Shown in pieces: positions 1-10,522 of a DNA stretch of 64,000 nt. The notes below the pieces were generated by a model. The model searched no databases. It saw nothing but the letters and a program-made list of their open reading frames with translations, and was not told the DNA's origin. The stretch comes from Lethocerus indicus. Lineage: Eukaryota > Arthropoda > Insecta > Hemiptera > Belostomatidae. The DNA lies in the NCBI GenBank assembly GCA_019843655.1, contig JACDQD010000010.1, positions 9,717,637 to 9,781,636 of the forward strand. The letters are read 5' to 3'. Each line of letters begins with the position of its first letter. Position 1 is the first letter of the stretch. The translations under genes and the position numbers were made by a program.

Positions 1-448
1 ACATTTTAACATTGAGAAATAAAGCAGTTAAGTGAAATAGGACGGGGAATATCGAAATGAGTTTCGGATACCGCCCTGATGTTCGCCGCAAATGCAGAGC
101 GAGTGCTTAACCAAAGTGATTACTCAACGGGGTGCTCGAAAATTCAGGTAGCAGGAGAATTATTCAAATTACAATAGCTATTCATCCACCCTCAACAATT
201 TCGCTGAAAACAATGAGTTCTAATTTATTGCCTTCGCTTCGAGGGGGTGGGAGAAACCCAGGGCCTTTCAGTGAAAGCGGTCGGCGGAAACCGCCCGAAC
301 AAGATTGCTAAGGGGCTTGTTTCTGTTCTAGACCCCTAGGCAAATATACAAAATACACTTCCATTTCACAGATACACATCAACTGTTGGTCGGATGAAAT
401 TTTTTCATTATTTCAGAGGTTCAATGGAATATCATCGCAGATCCGATT

Positions 449-500
449 CGAAGCTAGACCGGTATCGGTTTCTCTTTACCATCCCGCCAGTAATAAAATG
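449..500 (-). repeat. Decayed copy of the hammerhead-like repeat (closed helix III variant)
   Basis: Read on the minus strand this carries GAAACCG, ATAC, CGGTC and then TAGC, matching the end of the hammerhead-like core of the family at 33765-33938. This copy has ACCG and CGGT separated by a four-base loop, so helix III could close within one molecule. The upstream CTGAAGA box is degraded (CTGGCGGGATGG). The same GAAACCGATACCGG variant recurs at 56068-56105, which suggests a subfamily. It is old and not expected to be active. Confidence 0.45.
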
Positions 501-2307
501 AGAAACTTAGTGAGGCACATCGGCTGCCCGTTGAGTTACAAGTACTTTATATAATTTATAATCATTTTCATTACGGACTTTCAGAACAAGAGAAATGTTC
601 GGTTCTAATTTTACATTTATAACATACACATTTTAATGTCTATTGTTTCATTTAAATTATTGCTATTGAGGTCTCTGCCACATCCACTATTCTATTTGGA
701 AACTACGTTCGATTCGCTTTTTTCCATCACCAGTATGAATTTATATGAATTATTTGGATATGGGATTACATCCATCAGCCTACTGTATATTCTTTACCCG
801 ATTTTCTAATTGAGATAAAGAAATAACGGTGTAAAACGTTCAGAAAAAGACCAATCCAGGTCCAATTCTTTCCCGGGGTTGCAGCTCTCGGATAATTTCT
901 CGCCGCCTTGAATCCCAACCCCAATTGTCCGAGTGGACGATTTCTCGTGTTTTTTCTGTCCACTCCCCCAAGAAAATCCCACCGATTACTCTCTTCGACC
1001 CGCAATAAAACGGTGCAATAAAACGCGCTGGGCCAAGCAGTGAACCTTAATTAATTCGGCGGGTAAGCCGGCTCGAGAGAAAGAGAAAGAGAGCATAATG
1101 AGGCCGTAACCCCCCCAACCGGGGATTGTTGAAAATGACTCCCGGTTAATGTACACATTAATTGAGTTTAGACCCGGAGAGATGGCGTCACGAGCTGCAT
1201 CGGTTTCTTCCGGGTTACTAGATTTATTCAATTAGCATTCAATTTAAATAGTTTTATTTCGAGTAAATACGTAATCTGAACAAGCCCGGATGCATTTTCA
1301 ACCTTTTTGCTTCTTTGATCCATCAGAAAAGAACGCAATACATATGCAACTATGAAACAGTATTCTTTTGCAAACACTATCTAAATAACAGTTTGGGATC
1401 GTCAGAAAATTGATTAATCTCGTTGCCGTAAGAACTACCACATATTTTTAATCCTACTTTTATATACCTCCGCACAGTATATAAATATGAATCGTGCAAC
1501 ATACGGAAACATACAGGAAAAAGTGCTGAAGCACTTTCAGAACGCGTCCATCTTTCAAATATCCGTCAGGAAGTATGATGAAATAATAATGCCGGATTCA
1601 AATGGACTCTAAGCGTTTGGAATTCGGTGAATAGATGGAAGGGCATCGGTGGTCGGGACCACTGAATTCCGTCCTAACCGCCCCGGTCGCGATCGGAAAA
1701 TATCAATTCCGATCCACGTCCCGGGGGCACATTCCGAACCCTGACAAGGCCGGAGACGGATTCGACAATTAATATTTAAACGAAATAACTGGCGGGCCTG
1801 TCGGTCGTACGCCGGCTTAATTGGGCGGACGTCAATCGGAGCGTTGCCGTCGGACGATGTGGGGGGAAACGTTACGTAGTGGGGGAGGGGCTTATACCCT
1901 GGATGGAGGAGGATTGATCCATCGCTTGAAGGAAGTTTCAAACGCCTCTTCTAGAAAAGCCCAGGCGCGATACACAAATATCAATTACAAATTACAGACG
2001 TCCGCATTCCGACGTCGAACGCACACAAGGGGAGGGCGGAGGGAGAACTAGCTCTGTCAAATTGTGTCACAAATTAAACGCAATAATATTAGTGCGAGGT
2101 ATAACAAGCGTCTCCCCTTACTTATTAGCGGACGGGGTACACCCTAATGACGGCCGGGATTTATGTTTTGCCATATCGATAACGCCGAAAAACAAGTTCA
2201 AATGACGTTCCCTCGGGAATGTACAACGATCGTTTCAATTATTTATAGCCAATTATTTTATATCTATCTATTAGTACATAAGAGGACTTTTCTGTCAACT
2301 GAGGATG

Positions 2308-2339
2308 GACGCGTTATCGAACGTTGATCCCAGTATTTC
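2308..2339. repeat. Direct repeat, copy 1 of 2
   Basis: The 23 bases from 2308 match the 23 bases from 3212 at 22 positions (shared core gacgcgttatcg, then cgttgatcc), and similarity continues weakly through the following atttc. The two copies lie 904 bases apart in the same orientation. This may be a local duplication or two pieces of an unrecognised repeat. Confidence 0.6.
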
Positions 2340-2348
2340 ATTAGTCGA

Positions 2349-2583
2349 GTTTATGAGCTCCCCTTATTAAATTAGTTAAATTATGATTGAAGAAATATTT
2401 GGTCCGCTACTGGAACTCAAAACCAGGTTTTCAAGTCAGTACTCTGCTGTTTTAACCTACCAACTGTTGATTTATAAACGTTTTATTTTTAAAATATACG
2501 AATGACAAACCGGAAATGAGTTCCAGTGAGCGCACAGGTGTTTATGAGCTCACGATTTTAAATGAGTTAAATATTCTAATTGA
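2349..2583. repeat. Old pair of direct repeats (2349-2390 and 2539-2583)
   Basis: Both segments begin with gtttatgagctc and continue with a diverged AT-rich tail containing agttaaat and attga. The start-to-start distance is 190 bases. The similarity is imperfect beyond the first 12 bases, so this is probably an old tandem duplication, though chance cannot be excluded. Confidence 0.35.
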
Positions 2584-2692
2584 CTATATAAGCTGTTTTA
2601 GCGTGTATAAAAGTAGAAACGGCGGCTCACCGGCCCCCTCCAGCCGGGGGAATAACCAGAGACGCTAACTTTTAATTCAATACGGAACTTAC

Positions 2693-2736
2693 TTCTAGGT
2701 CCTGCAATACCAGTGTAGACCAACTTGCATTGTCCC
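2693..2736 (-). CDS. Candidate 44-nt micro-exon (minus strand), unrecognised
   Basis: On the minus strand a pyrimidine-rich tract ending in tttgtgttcag (to 2737) is followed by 44 nt and a consensus donor, GAA|GTAAGT, at 2693/2692. Two frames are open. One begins with two bases that would complete the split codon left by the exon at 52672-52782, and reads DNASWSTLVLQDLE, ending in phase 0. Phase compatibility has a one-in-three chance of arising at random, and short open frames flanked by splice-like signals are common in 64 kb. No domain is recognised. This is an inference that needs transcript support. Confidence 0.2.
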
Positions 2737-3211
2737 CTGAACACAAACGGACTCAGGGAACCGTTTTCCCCCCCACTTTGGCCCTCCACCACCGAGGGTT
2801 AATAAATCCCAGAAACTACACTCGGGATTTTAATTGGGGCCAGAAGAATAATAAACTGGTCTGCGGAGGAATTTCGCCCGGGCTTTTGTGCCGACTTAAA
2901 TTTTGGAGAAGCGATTCCGGGACAATGGATCTCATTATAGTTTCGCGGTTTTCCATAGAAGTTTGCGGGCCCCATTCTTCTACACAAAATCTGCGAGTAC
3001 CAACTTCATGAGCGATCCATAATTAATAATTTTATTATTGTTACCTTAAATGATAGAATGATACCCAATTCATGGCGTAGGAACAACTTGGAATAAATTA
3101 GACAATCATAGGACCAAATAACACAGAAGATCGAAAAATGTTCTCAAATATGTAACGGGTCTTCGGTAAGTACATCCGAGGGCTTTTCTTTCTTGTCGAC
3201 AAGGGACCACA

Positions 3212-3243
3212 GACGCGTTATCGGACGTTGATCCCCGCATTTC
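3212..3243. repeat. Direct repeat, copy 2 of 2
   Basis: Partner of the segment at 2308-2339, with one mismatch in the first 23 bases. It sits at the left edge of a GC-rich island. Confidence 0.6.
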
Positions 3244-4286
3244 CGAGAAGGTTAAGTCAAATAATCCGGGCCTTTTGCTCGGATTAGGGGGCGCTAACCG
3301 GAGGGCTCGGAGGGTGGTTCTGGACCCCGAGGCCCGATAAGGGGGGAATAGGGGTTGTTACCCAGCTCCCTCTCCCGAGGGAGTACGCCACCCTTAAATG
3401 CACCGTCATCCCTCCCGCCACTGCAATGTCGCCGGATAACAATGTCCCTCCCCCCCTCGTATTGTCAAAAGCCGCCCCACGGTGGGACATCAAAGTTCAT
3501 CAAGTAGCCTAAAATTCAAGTTATTAAGCTAATCATATAAAACATGCGTTATATGCATTATAAAAAAATAGTGGGGGGGATACCAAGAGGAAACATAATC
3601 CAAGAAGTATTAATATTAAAATAGCGGTCTAACAAATATTCGATATTTGAACAGTTTTTTGTTCCCGTCAGTTGGCATCAGTGAATGTTTTGCTCTCAAA
3701 GCTGCTCTCAACTAATTTATTTTCCCTTCATAGTGGGCTCAATCTTGCCGTTGGTTTCCCCCAGTGAATCTTCGTCGGAAGGAATTCCGTATCCGTAAGA
3801 GATAAGGATTCCCTATCCTTGTCCCGCCTATAGCATAGCGACAGACGTTAATTTACTGTTCCTAAACTACCATTCCTTAAAGCCGGTCTTCCGGGGGGAA
3901 ACTTCTTATTTAACGCAGACGTTCCCAGCATCTGGCAATTGGAGAAACTTAAATCATCAATTCGCGGCCGGCCCCATGGGGGAGAGAGGGCGAGCTGGAT
4001 GAGTAGCAGCGCCGGTAATTAACAGTGCGGAGGGGGCCGAGAGAGTTCCCCGGGGAGTGCCGGGATAGGGAAGCCGGACTCCGACCGGGGGTGGAAAAGT
4101 CTCGAACGCGTGGGAAAATTCAGCTCGAAAATGGTGTATCCGGCCCCAATCAACTGACCTTCTCTACCGTGAAGTCTCTAAATAGTGACCGGTGGGACTT
4201 GGTTCCTTTTCTTGTTGGAATGAGCGATTTCGAACCAATCTAAGAATTTCATCTTTCCGAGACCTCCCGTTATGAACCTACATTAT

Positions 4287-4347
4287 AGACAGAAACATCA
4301 CGAACCTACAGTATTCCAACCCCTCGTAGACCACAAAACAGGTATAT
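4287..4347 (+). repeat. 3' fragment of the hammerhead-like repeat
   Basis: The segment starts agacagaaac, and its last part, tattccaacccctcg followed by tagaccacaaaacaggta, matches the distal end of the copies ending at 33938 and 10522. The hammerhead-like core is absent, so this copy is truncated on its left side. The shared right-hand end indicates that ...acaaaacaggta is a real element boundary or a strongly conserved terminal block. Confidence 0.65.
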
Positions 4348-5123
4348 TATATTTAAAAATTTTTACTAACATATTTCGAAACATCTGACGATATATATTC
4401 CAATTGACATATACGTGTAAATTAACTTTATAGTACAGCGACAAGCCAGTTAGCTGGATATTCCAAGCCACCGATACATAATTTTGGAACCGTGCCATTA
4501 GCTCGAAGAGTAGGCGGGGGGGGGGCGGTTACGCTCGGTTAATCTCCAATGAAGGTATCTCTCGAGGGCGGCGGCCCATCACCACCGCCAAGTTGGGAGT
4601 TTGGGGGCAAACGACGGAAGTTTGATTGGCTTTAATAATTGAATGTTACTGCGGTTTAAAGTGGGACTCGTGAAGGTGGAGGGGGCTCCCACAACGGCTA
4701 GTGAATAAATGAATCCCGCGAGCCGTTATTCATTTGGGACCTCGGAGGGGGTAGAGTGGGGCGTAAATTCGACCTGGAAATTGAAACAAGACGCCGGGTA
4801 AAACTTGGACCGATGCAAATTGTGGAGCCGGATTTTACAACAGTTCCTGAAGAACTTCCCCACAACTCGGTTTACAGAGCAAAAGTCGGCTGAGTAATAG
4901 TGACTTGGACATTACGAATGTATTAGCACCGAGGTATTGGGAGTTTCGGAAACGCTGTAACACCGCTGAAGTTAAGCGATAACTGTTTGGTCAAACCGAT
5001 CGTGTGATATTTCGTGCGCGCTCCAATTTTTGCTATCCCTCGTCCGACCTGTCGACTCCAGACTGGGGCTTGTTAAGACTCGTCGACGAAGGAACACCTC
5101 CACAGTAACAATACAATGCCAGC

Positions 5124-5243
5124 TACGTTGGTTACGAAGGAAGCATTTTCTTTCAGTTCATTCCGGTTTTGGATGAGAAGATTAAACGGAAAAAAACTAG
5201 TAGGAAGTGAGCAGTAGCGGAAGCTTCATCGGTAACCAACGTA
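5124..5243. repeat. Inverted repeat (foldback, about 120 bp)
   Basis: Bases 5124-5135 (tacgttggttac) are the exact reverse complement of 5232-5243. With a one-base gap and some mismatches the pairing continues inward for about ten more bases (gaaggaagc against gcttcat/ttcc). The loop is about 75-95 nt. It could be a foldback transposon remnant or a long hairpin. No terminal duplication was identified. Confidence 0.4.
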
Positions 5244-8041
5244 CGCAATAAGTGCGCTGCCGATGGCGAGAAGCCAAACTTGGCTTCGGACCAAATACGC
5301 GAGTGGAGACAACAAAACGGTTGGCCACGATGCACGACCCAAACCTAGTTGAAGGTTCTGAATTTAATAGAAACCCGCTCTTTAGGGAATCAAAATTGGC
5401 TTAAATAGATATGCCAGCGGTCCTAGTAATGAGAATCGATCCTAGATCTATCTCTTCGCTCTATTAATATATTCGCTCTATCTAGTATTCTAGTATTTGG
5501 TTCTTTTATAAGACGAAAACGAACGTGAACAACATAAATTAAACATTAAATAATTAAATAATATCCTATAAGTCAACTTTGCTGAATTGGAAGCACTGTA
5601 ATCAAATATCTCACGTCACCAGTTATTTTGTTTTGAGCCGAATTTTTTTGTTGTAAGCCGAATATAAGTATATAATATCATACTAAACGGCATTTGCAGA
5701 AAAAGAATCTTAAAAATCAACCCGGGAAGTATTAATTTGGAATTAAATGTTTTCATAGATTCAATGAATCTAATTTTATCGACTAGACTATCGATAGTGA
5801 GAGTGACTTAGAGAAAAAGCGACTACTAATGCCGTAACCGAATCAGTACAAGTTCACTTCAGGCAAATGGCCGGAGACAAGTCCTCGGGGCGCATCAAAT
5901 ATGCTTATGTTAAACGCCGTGTTAAATCAACCTTACGCAATAGACTGCAGAGTTACGAAATCATTACTCTAATTGAATGTAACCCCGAATGTTCGGAACG
6001 TGTTTTTTTTCTTAAAGGGAAACCTAGCTAGTTGGTCACGCACGAGACGTGCACGTCACGCTTTGAAGCCCTGGGCCTAGCTTAAGTTTGTAGACTGTAG
6101 CATCTGCGAGTTATTCACTAAGAGAGGCCCGGCGCCTATAAAAAACAACGACTCTTTTTTCCCCTCAACTGGAAGCCTACTGAAGGCACACGTTGTGGAC
6201 CGAAATGAAAAATATAAATCCTTGAAGACCGTCTTTAATTAAAAAGAAACATGACTTTCAGTTTTCACGCCTCTAAATAACATTGGGCGCAGGATTTATT
6301 TAAGAAACCTCTTATGCCTACTTTCGACAGCGCTACTGAAGATGTACTAATCTTATACAATATTAAAAATACTGAATATTATTCTCTTCCACAAGGTGTA
6401 AAGTGATAACCAGAATCATCACAGCTGGCTCATAAAATATTACTGTCCGAGAGGAAGTAAATAAACTGAAGGAACAGTAGCAAGCAAAAGCAAATCCTCT
6501 GACATTGGCAGATGATTCTACGTATTGGAATGACAGGTCTGCACAAAAGAACAGGAAAGCCAATTGAGAACGGTCGGATGGAATTAAATCCAGTTGCATG
6601 TCGTTCTAATGGAATCAAAATTTCTGTTTGATTTCTTCCGGGAGTACTGTCGACAGAATTGATGACGTTACTTTCATCAGCAACTCGTATAGCACTATAG
6701 TTATTCTAATTAATCTATGCAACGTCAACATTGGTATAGTAAAGCTCTCGACGAGAACTATTGGAATTTACAGTCGCGTCGGGCTCGCTGTTATCGCAAG
6801 AAAAAACCAAAGAACTGAATATCATCAGCACATATTCTTTAATAAAGAAATCAATTCTTAGCGGCGATCAGAAATGTTTCAGTGGTAAATTTCAAACGGC
6901 GAATCCAGTTTACTAAATCCGGGACACTGATTTTGGTTATGTAGTTTGTTCCCGAACAACAGCTTTCCTCCAGAAGTGTAATTGTAAAGCCACCGCTCTC
7001 GACAGTTGCGGCGAGCTATATAAGGAGTAAATGGGGGGGAAACCATCGAAACAGTCGAGGATACAGGTTGGAGTCATTAAAGGAGTTCGGGCGTGAGCGG
7101 AAATCACTAACTCGGGCATACTTAAGATGCAATTAACGGCATCGCGACGTGAAGTCTAAGAATTAAGCTTTTCCGAGTTTCGTAAGAAAGGGGAAATTAA
7201 CGGACATCGCCCCCGTCCAACAAGAAATAGAAAAAAGGACTCGGCCGCGAAAGCGGTTTTTCCGCGCCCGTAAAAGCGCGCGAAAGTAGGAGGAAATTAG
7301 GTAATGTCGACGTTCCGCAACCGGAAAAATAAAAAAAACAGGAACTTTCCGTAAGTTCTTGAACAAACAAATAAACAGGATTTCTCCGTCCGATCGTCTT
7401 CAAGGGGATGAATTTATTCGCCTGTCCGACTACGCCGAGCTCTTTAATGTCCGAGGAAAAGACCACGCGGTGGAAGTGGTTCGGGTGAAACCCATTTTCC
7501 GATGTGTACAGACTGTCCGGTCTTTGTTCACGCACGAAATTAGTTGGGAAAACTTCCTCTATACGCGAAAATAGCCGGGAAATATCTTTCACGCGTCAAA
7601 CCAAAGCTTACATTACGGACAATGCGAATGGGCGAAGAGGAAATTATTTTAAATTGATTACAGGTACTAAATTTCAAAGAAAAATAGGAGGTAATGAAAT
7701 ACGTTAAAAATTACACGTGAAGTTACATACTGTGATATGATTAAACAAATAATATGATTCGAGTTCTGAAGAGATATTTTCTTACGTAACCATGACTGCG
7801 ATACATTAAACAAACTGGCAGTTCAAATGACCAAATAATAAAATAATCTTATGCTACCAATTTCGTAATCACAACTCTTAGCGATTTTTTGCCTCCATTT
7901 ACTCATTTGTTTTAATTAATAAAACGAATAATACAACACCGAAATTTACTTTTTGGTCCTCTGTTGAAATTCTATCCAGTTCTAGTTGTTCTCAATTTAA
8001 CTGAATTTGCCAACTATCAAAATTGAAACATAAACGTTTAC

Positions 8042-8122
8042 CTTATGTTATAACCCCAATCAGGAAGCCAATATGCCTCTTCATTCGAAAGTATGTAGTC
8101 AGTATCACATCAAGAAACTCAC
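8042..8122 (-). CDS. Possible recursive-splice-associated exon (81 nt) with an in-frame stop
   Basis: On the minus strand the bases immediately after the recursive acceptor are open in one frame for 26 codons, up to a TAA just before a weak donor, AAG|GTAAAC (8042/8041). Its length would be 81 nt. Entry phase 1 matches the donor phase of the exon at 52672-52782. The frame includes TTYFRMKRHIGF, which recalls the segment before M1 in GABA-A-type receptor subunits. That likeness is short and may be chance. Exons defined at recursive sites often carry stops and act as poison exons when retained, and this would fit such a role. No expression evidence is available. Confidence 0.2.
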
Positions 8123-8150
8123 CTGAAACAAAGAAAGAAATAGAAAATTA
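8117..8150 (-). promoter_or_regulatory. Recursive splice site (ratchet point), minus strand
   Basis: On the minus strand a pyrimidine tract of about 25 bases (8150 to 8126, few purines) ends in CAG at 8125-8123 and is followed directly by GTGAGT at 8122-8117. A strong acceptor thus abuts a perfect donor with no exon between them. This matches the zero-length-exon ratchet points known from long Drosophila introns, where the acceptor is used and then re-forms a donor. An AT-rich stretch (ttaattata) upstream could hold the branch point. A second such site on the same strand lies at 32735-32765. Confidence 0.5.
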
Positions 8151-10312
8151 TAATTAAAAATCAGGAACTACTGAAACATTATTTCAATATTTAAAAATCC
8201 CTAACGTCATGCAATCAATAAACGGAATGCTATTGACAATCGGTAGAGGCGGAAACCGGCGTGGCTTAGGGCAAATTCGCTCGACTGATCATATTCAAAA
8301 CGCGAACGAAATTCAGTGTTTCCATTATGACTCGTTAAAATATCATATTTCCTAAGGAGACTACAACGTCCAGGCTGTTCCTTTGGGCTAAATGAATTCC
8401 ACTGCAATTTGCCAGAAACAGACTTTAGGAACAATGAATAAATTAAGATAATTCATCATTCGGGGCAAACGGGCGCTCCGCATTTATTCCAGAGAGAGAG
8501 AGTTACTGAACCCGGAGAATTTAGAAACGTTTAATAGAAACCATTGAAACTGGGGATATTAAGAAAAGTCTCTGAATAGTTTTGGAATTCAAGAACCCCA
8601 CCAGCCCTCCTCCTCAGGATATACTTGTACCCTTAGAAAAAATAAAACCTCGTTGAGAGCCCACGATCCGTCTCCCGAAAGATTTTTAAATAGCGGAAAT
8701 TGTAAGCGGAGAGCTTTTATAAATCGTTTTATAAATGCCTCTTCCAAAGGCATTCTCGGCGCCGGCGGGACGTTTCTACGAAATGTCGTTGATGGGGCTC
8801 ACAGCCCCTATAATATTACATTCCGATAATACTATCTTACTCGAATTTCAACTTAATTCCACTAGAAATTATCATTTAATCGATATATCATTTTCGCCAT
8901 ATCAGTCAAACACTAAAGGACACAGGAGACCCATCTTACAATTATCACATATTTCAACTTAAAAATTATTATTTGATATAAATACCCAATCGTGAAGGTT
9001 CTGATATGTTCACTTATACGAATCCACGACGATCTTACATATCAGAGTGGCAGTGAAAATTTCGAACGATATTCGGATATCACAGAACTTCGATTTAATT
9101 GATATCGTGTTCTATTTCATATTGTCTTGCCGACCACCAGGTCGGTTTCGAACAGGATATCACGGTATAATTGAGGCCGTGATTTTTAATACGTAATCAA
9201 CACTTCCTGCCTTTTTAATTAATTCACGATTGTATTCCTGTTCTTGAAGCCCGGCGAAATTAGACGCTGGAAAAAAGTTTGAAGGAGGGTTAGGAACGAA
9301 AACAAAAGGGGTGAGGCGGTATCGATTTACTTCAAAAGAATGGAAAAAATCCTCCAACTCACGCGGTTGGGGGGGAGGAGCGAGATTTAATTTTTATTCG
9401 GCCGAATAAAAGTTCAGGAGGTGGGAGGGAGACCCCATTGTTTCCGAAGCCGTCGAAAGAATTCGGGGACTTTCGGGGCGAAGGCTGGGAAAATGCTAAG
9501 CATTCGGCGGAGGACTTGAGCGGCTCGGGGGTGGCGCTAGGTAAGTCCTGCGACCACCCGAAATATTATAATAATATTTCCCGACAAATGTCTTCGTATC
9601 GGATATTTGAAATATGCACCATAAATATGTCGTTTATGAAAACTCAAGAGTCACTGAAGAAGCAGTGTGGTTTAATAGATGGTTGGGGTCACAGTAAAAG
9701 CGTTACGCACGGAATTCAGAATCTTACAGCAGTTTAACATTAAATATTATATCTTAATAATGCTATCAGCACCTTGTCGGATTTCGTACACCCAGATGTA
9801 AATTATTACTCGTTCATAAGTGATTTTAAATGGCAATTCGTCAATTTCACTCAAATCACGAAATACCAAAAAATACCAATGAAGACCTCAATAACGAATT
9901 GGGCGTTGGTTAAAGGGATATATTTTAAAACTAATGAACATTAAAAGAAAAATATTCACAGCCAAGTATAAATAAATTAAGTTGTATAGATCTAAAGTAC
10001 ATTCAAATCGTATCTCGTACCTAAATGGCTTTTGCAATTCAACCACCATCGCTCGGGTTCTCCGGTAATAATTTTTGATAATTACCAACAAGCTCGTACA
10101 AACTTGATTTAGTGAGTGGGACGTAATGAAACAGACATTTCAGTTAATGGGCTTTACATGTACTTCACCTCTACAGCAGAAATGCACATGCGTAATGGTT
10201 TTCGCCGAGAGATTGAAGATAGAAAATACTGATAAAATACGCGTGTCTCTTGGATCAAAACAGATTTATTACTATACAAATATAGTAATTTTAAGGCCAA
10301 CGGTTATAGAGG
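8151..10312. other. Intron-like stretch, no gene seen
   Basis: Mostly AT-rich. GC-richer patches lie near 8460-8520, 8740-8800 and 9360-9540. The last contains a plus-strand open frame from 9438 followed by CTAG|GTAAGT at 9541, but no acceptor or known domain supports an exon. Nothing else was identified. Confidence 0.45.
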
Positions 10313-10522
10313 CATAGATTTCGTGTGCTTCTGTCTCCTCTCGCCGGTTCGGTCTTTTGCTAGACCGGTTTCGACTGTGATATTATGTGCAAGCGCAGTG
10401 AGGATGCCCGAAGTGATACTAACACCGCTACTGAAGATGGTGAGCAGCCGAAACCGCAGCGAGAGGAGACAGAAATACACGAAATCTATGTTATTCCAGC
10501 CCTTCGTAGACCACAAAACAGG
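10313..10522. repeat. Foldback pair of hammerhead-like repeat arms
   Basis: The left arm, catagatttcgtgt then ttctgtctcctctcgc (10313 on), is the near-exact reverse complement of the right arm ending gaaatctatg at 10490, so the unit is a large inverted repeat. The right arm continues into the family tail ending acaaaacagg near 10522. The left arm (minus orientation) retains GAAACCGGTCTAGC but not the CTGAAGA box. The right arm (plus) retains GCTACTGAAGA, a GGT...GCC hairpin and GAAACC but lacks the GGTCTAGC block. Neither arm alone has the full core. The structure suggests head-to-head insertion or a foldback derivative. Confidence 0.65.

Larger units (their letters stand above)
1..2692. other. 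Non-coding mosaic with GC-rich islands
   Basis: No convincing gene is visible. AT-rich DNA alternates with GC-rich islands near 240-330, 870-1130 and 1650-1900, which are rich in CpG. Open frames here are short and lie inside the islands, as expected where stop codons are rare. A GA-rich purine run lies at 1074-1094. If the minus-strand gene model is right, this would be intronic or 3' to the candidate micro-exon at 2693-2736. Confidence 0.5.
2737..8116. other. Non-coding stretch with GC islands
   Basis: GC-rich islands lie near 2740-2790, 3270-3480, 3960-4140, 4510-4780 and 7200-7480, separated by AT-rich DNA. G runs occur at about 4515-4525. The notable contents are the second copy of the 2308 repeat, a tail fragment of the hammerhead-like repeat at 4287, and an inverted repeat at 5124-5243. 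No exon is supported except possibly the recursive-site exon at 8042-8122. Confidence 0.5.

Noticed and set aside
6329..6345. cgctactgaagatg as a repeat fragment
   Set aside because: Only about 14 bases match the family, with no flanking similarity.
9438..9540. Plus-strand first-exon-like frame ending at CTAG|GTAAGT
   Set aside because: No initiation context, acceptor or domain. Would be the only plus-strand gene evidence locally.
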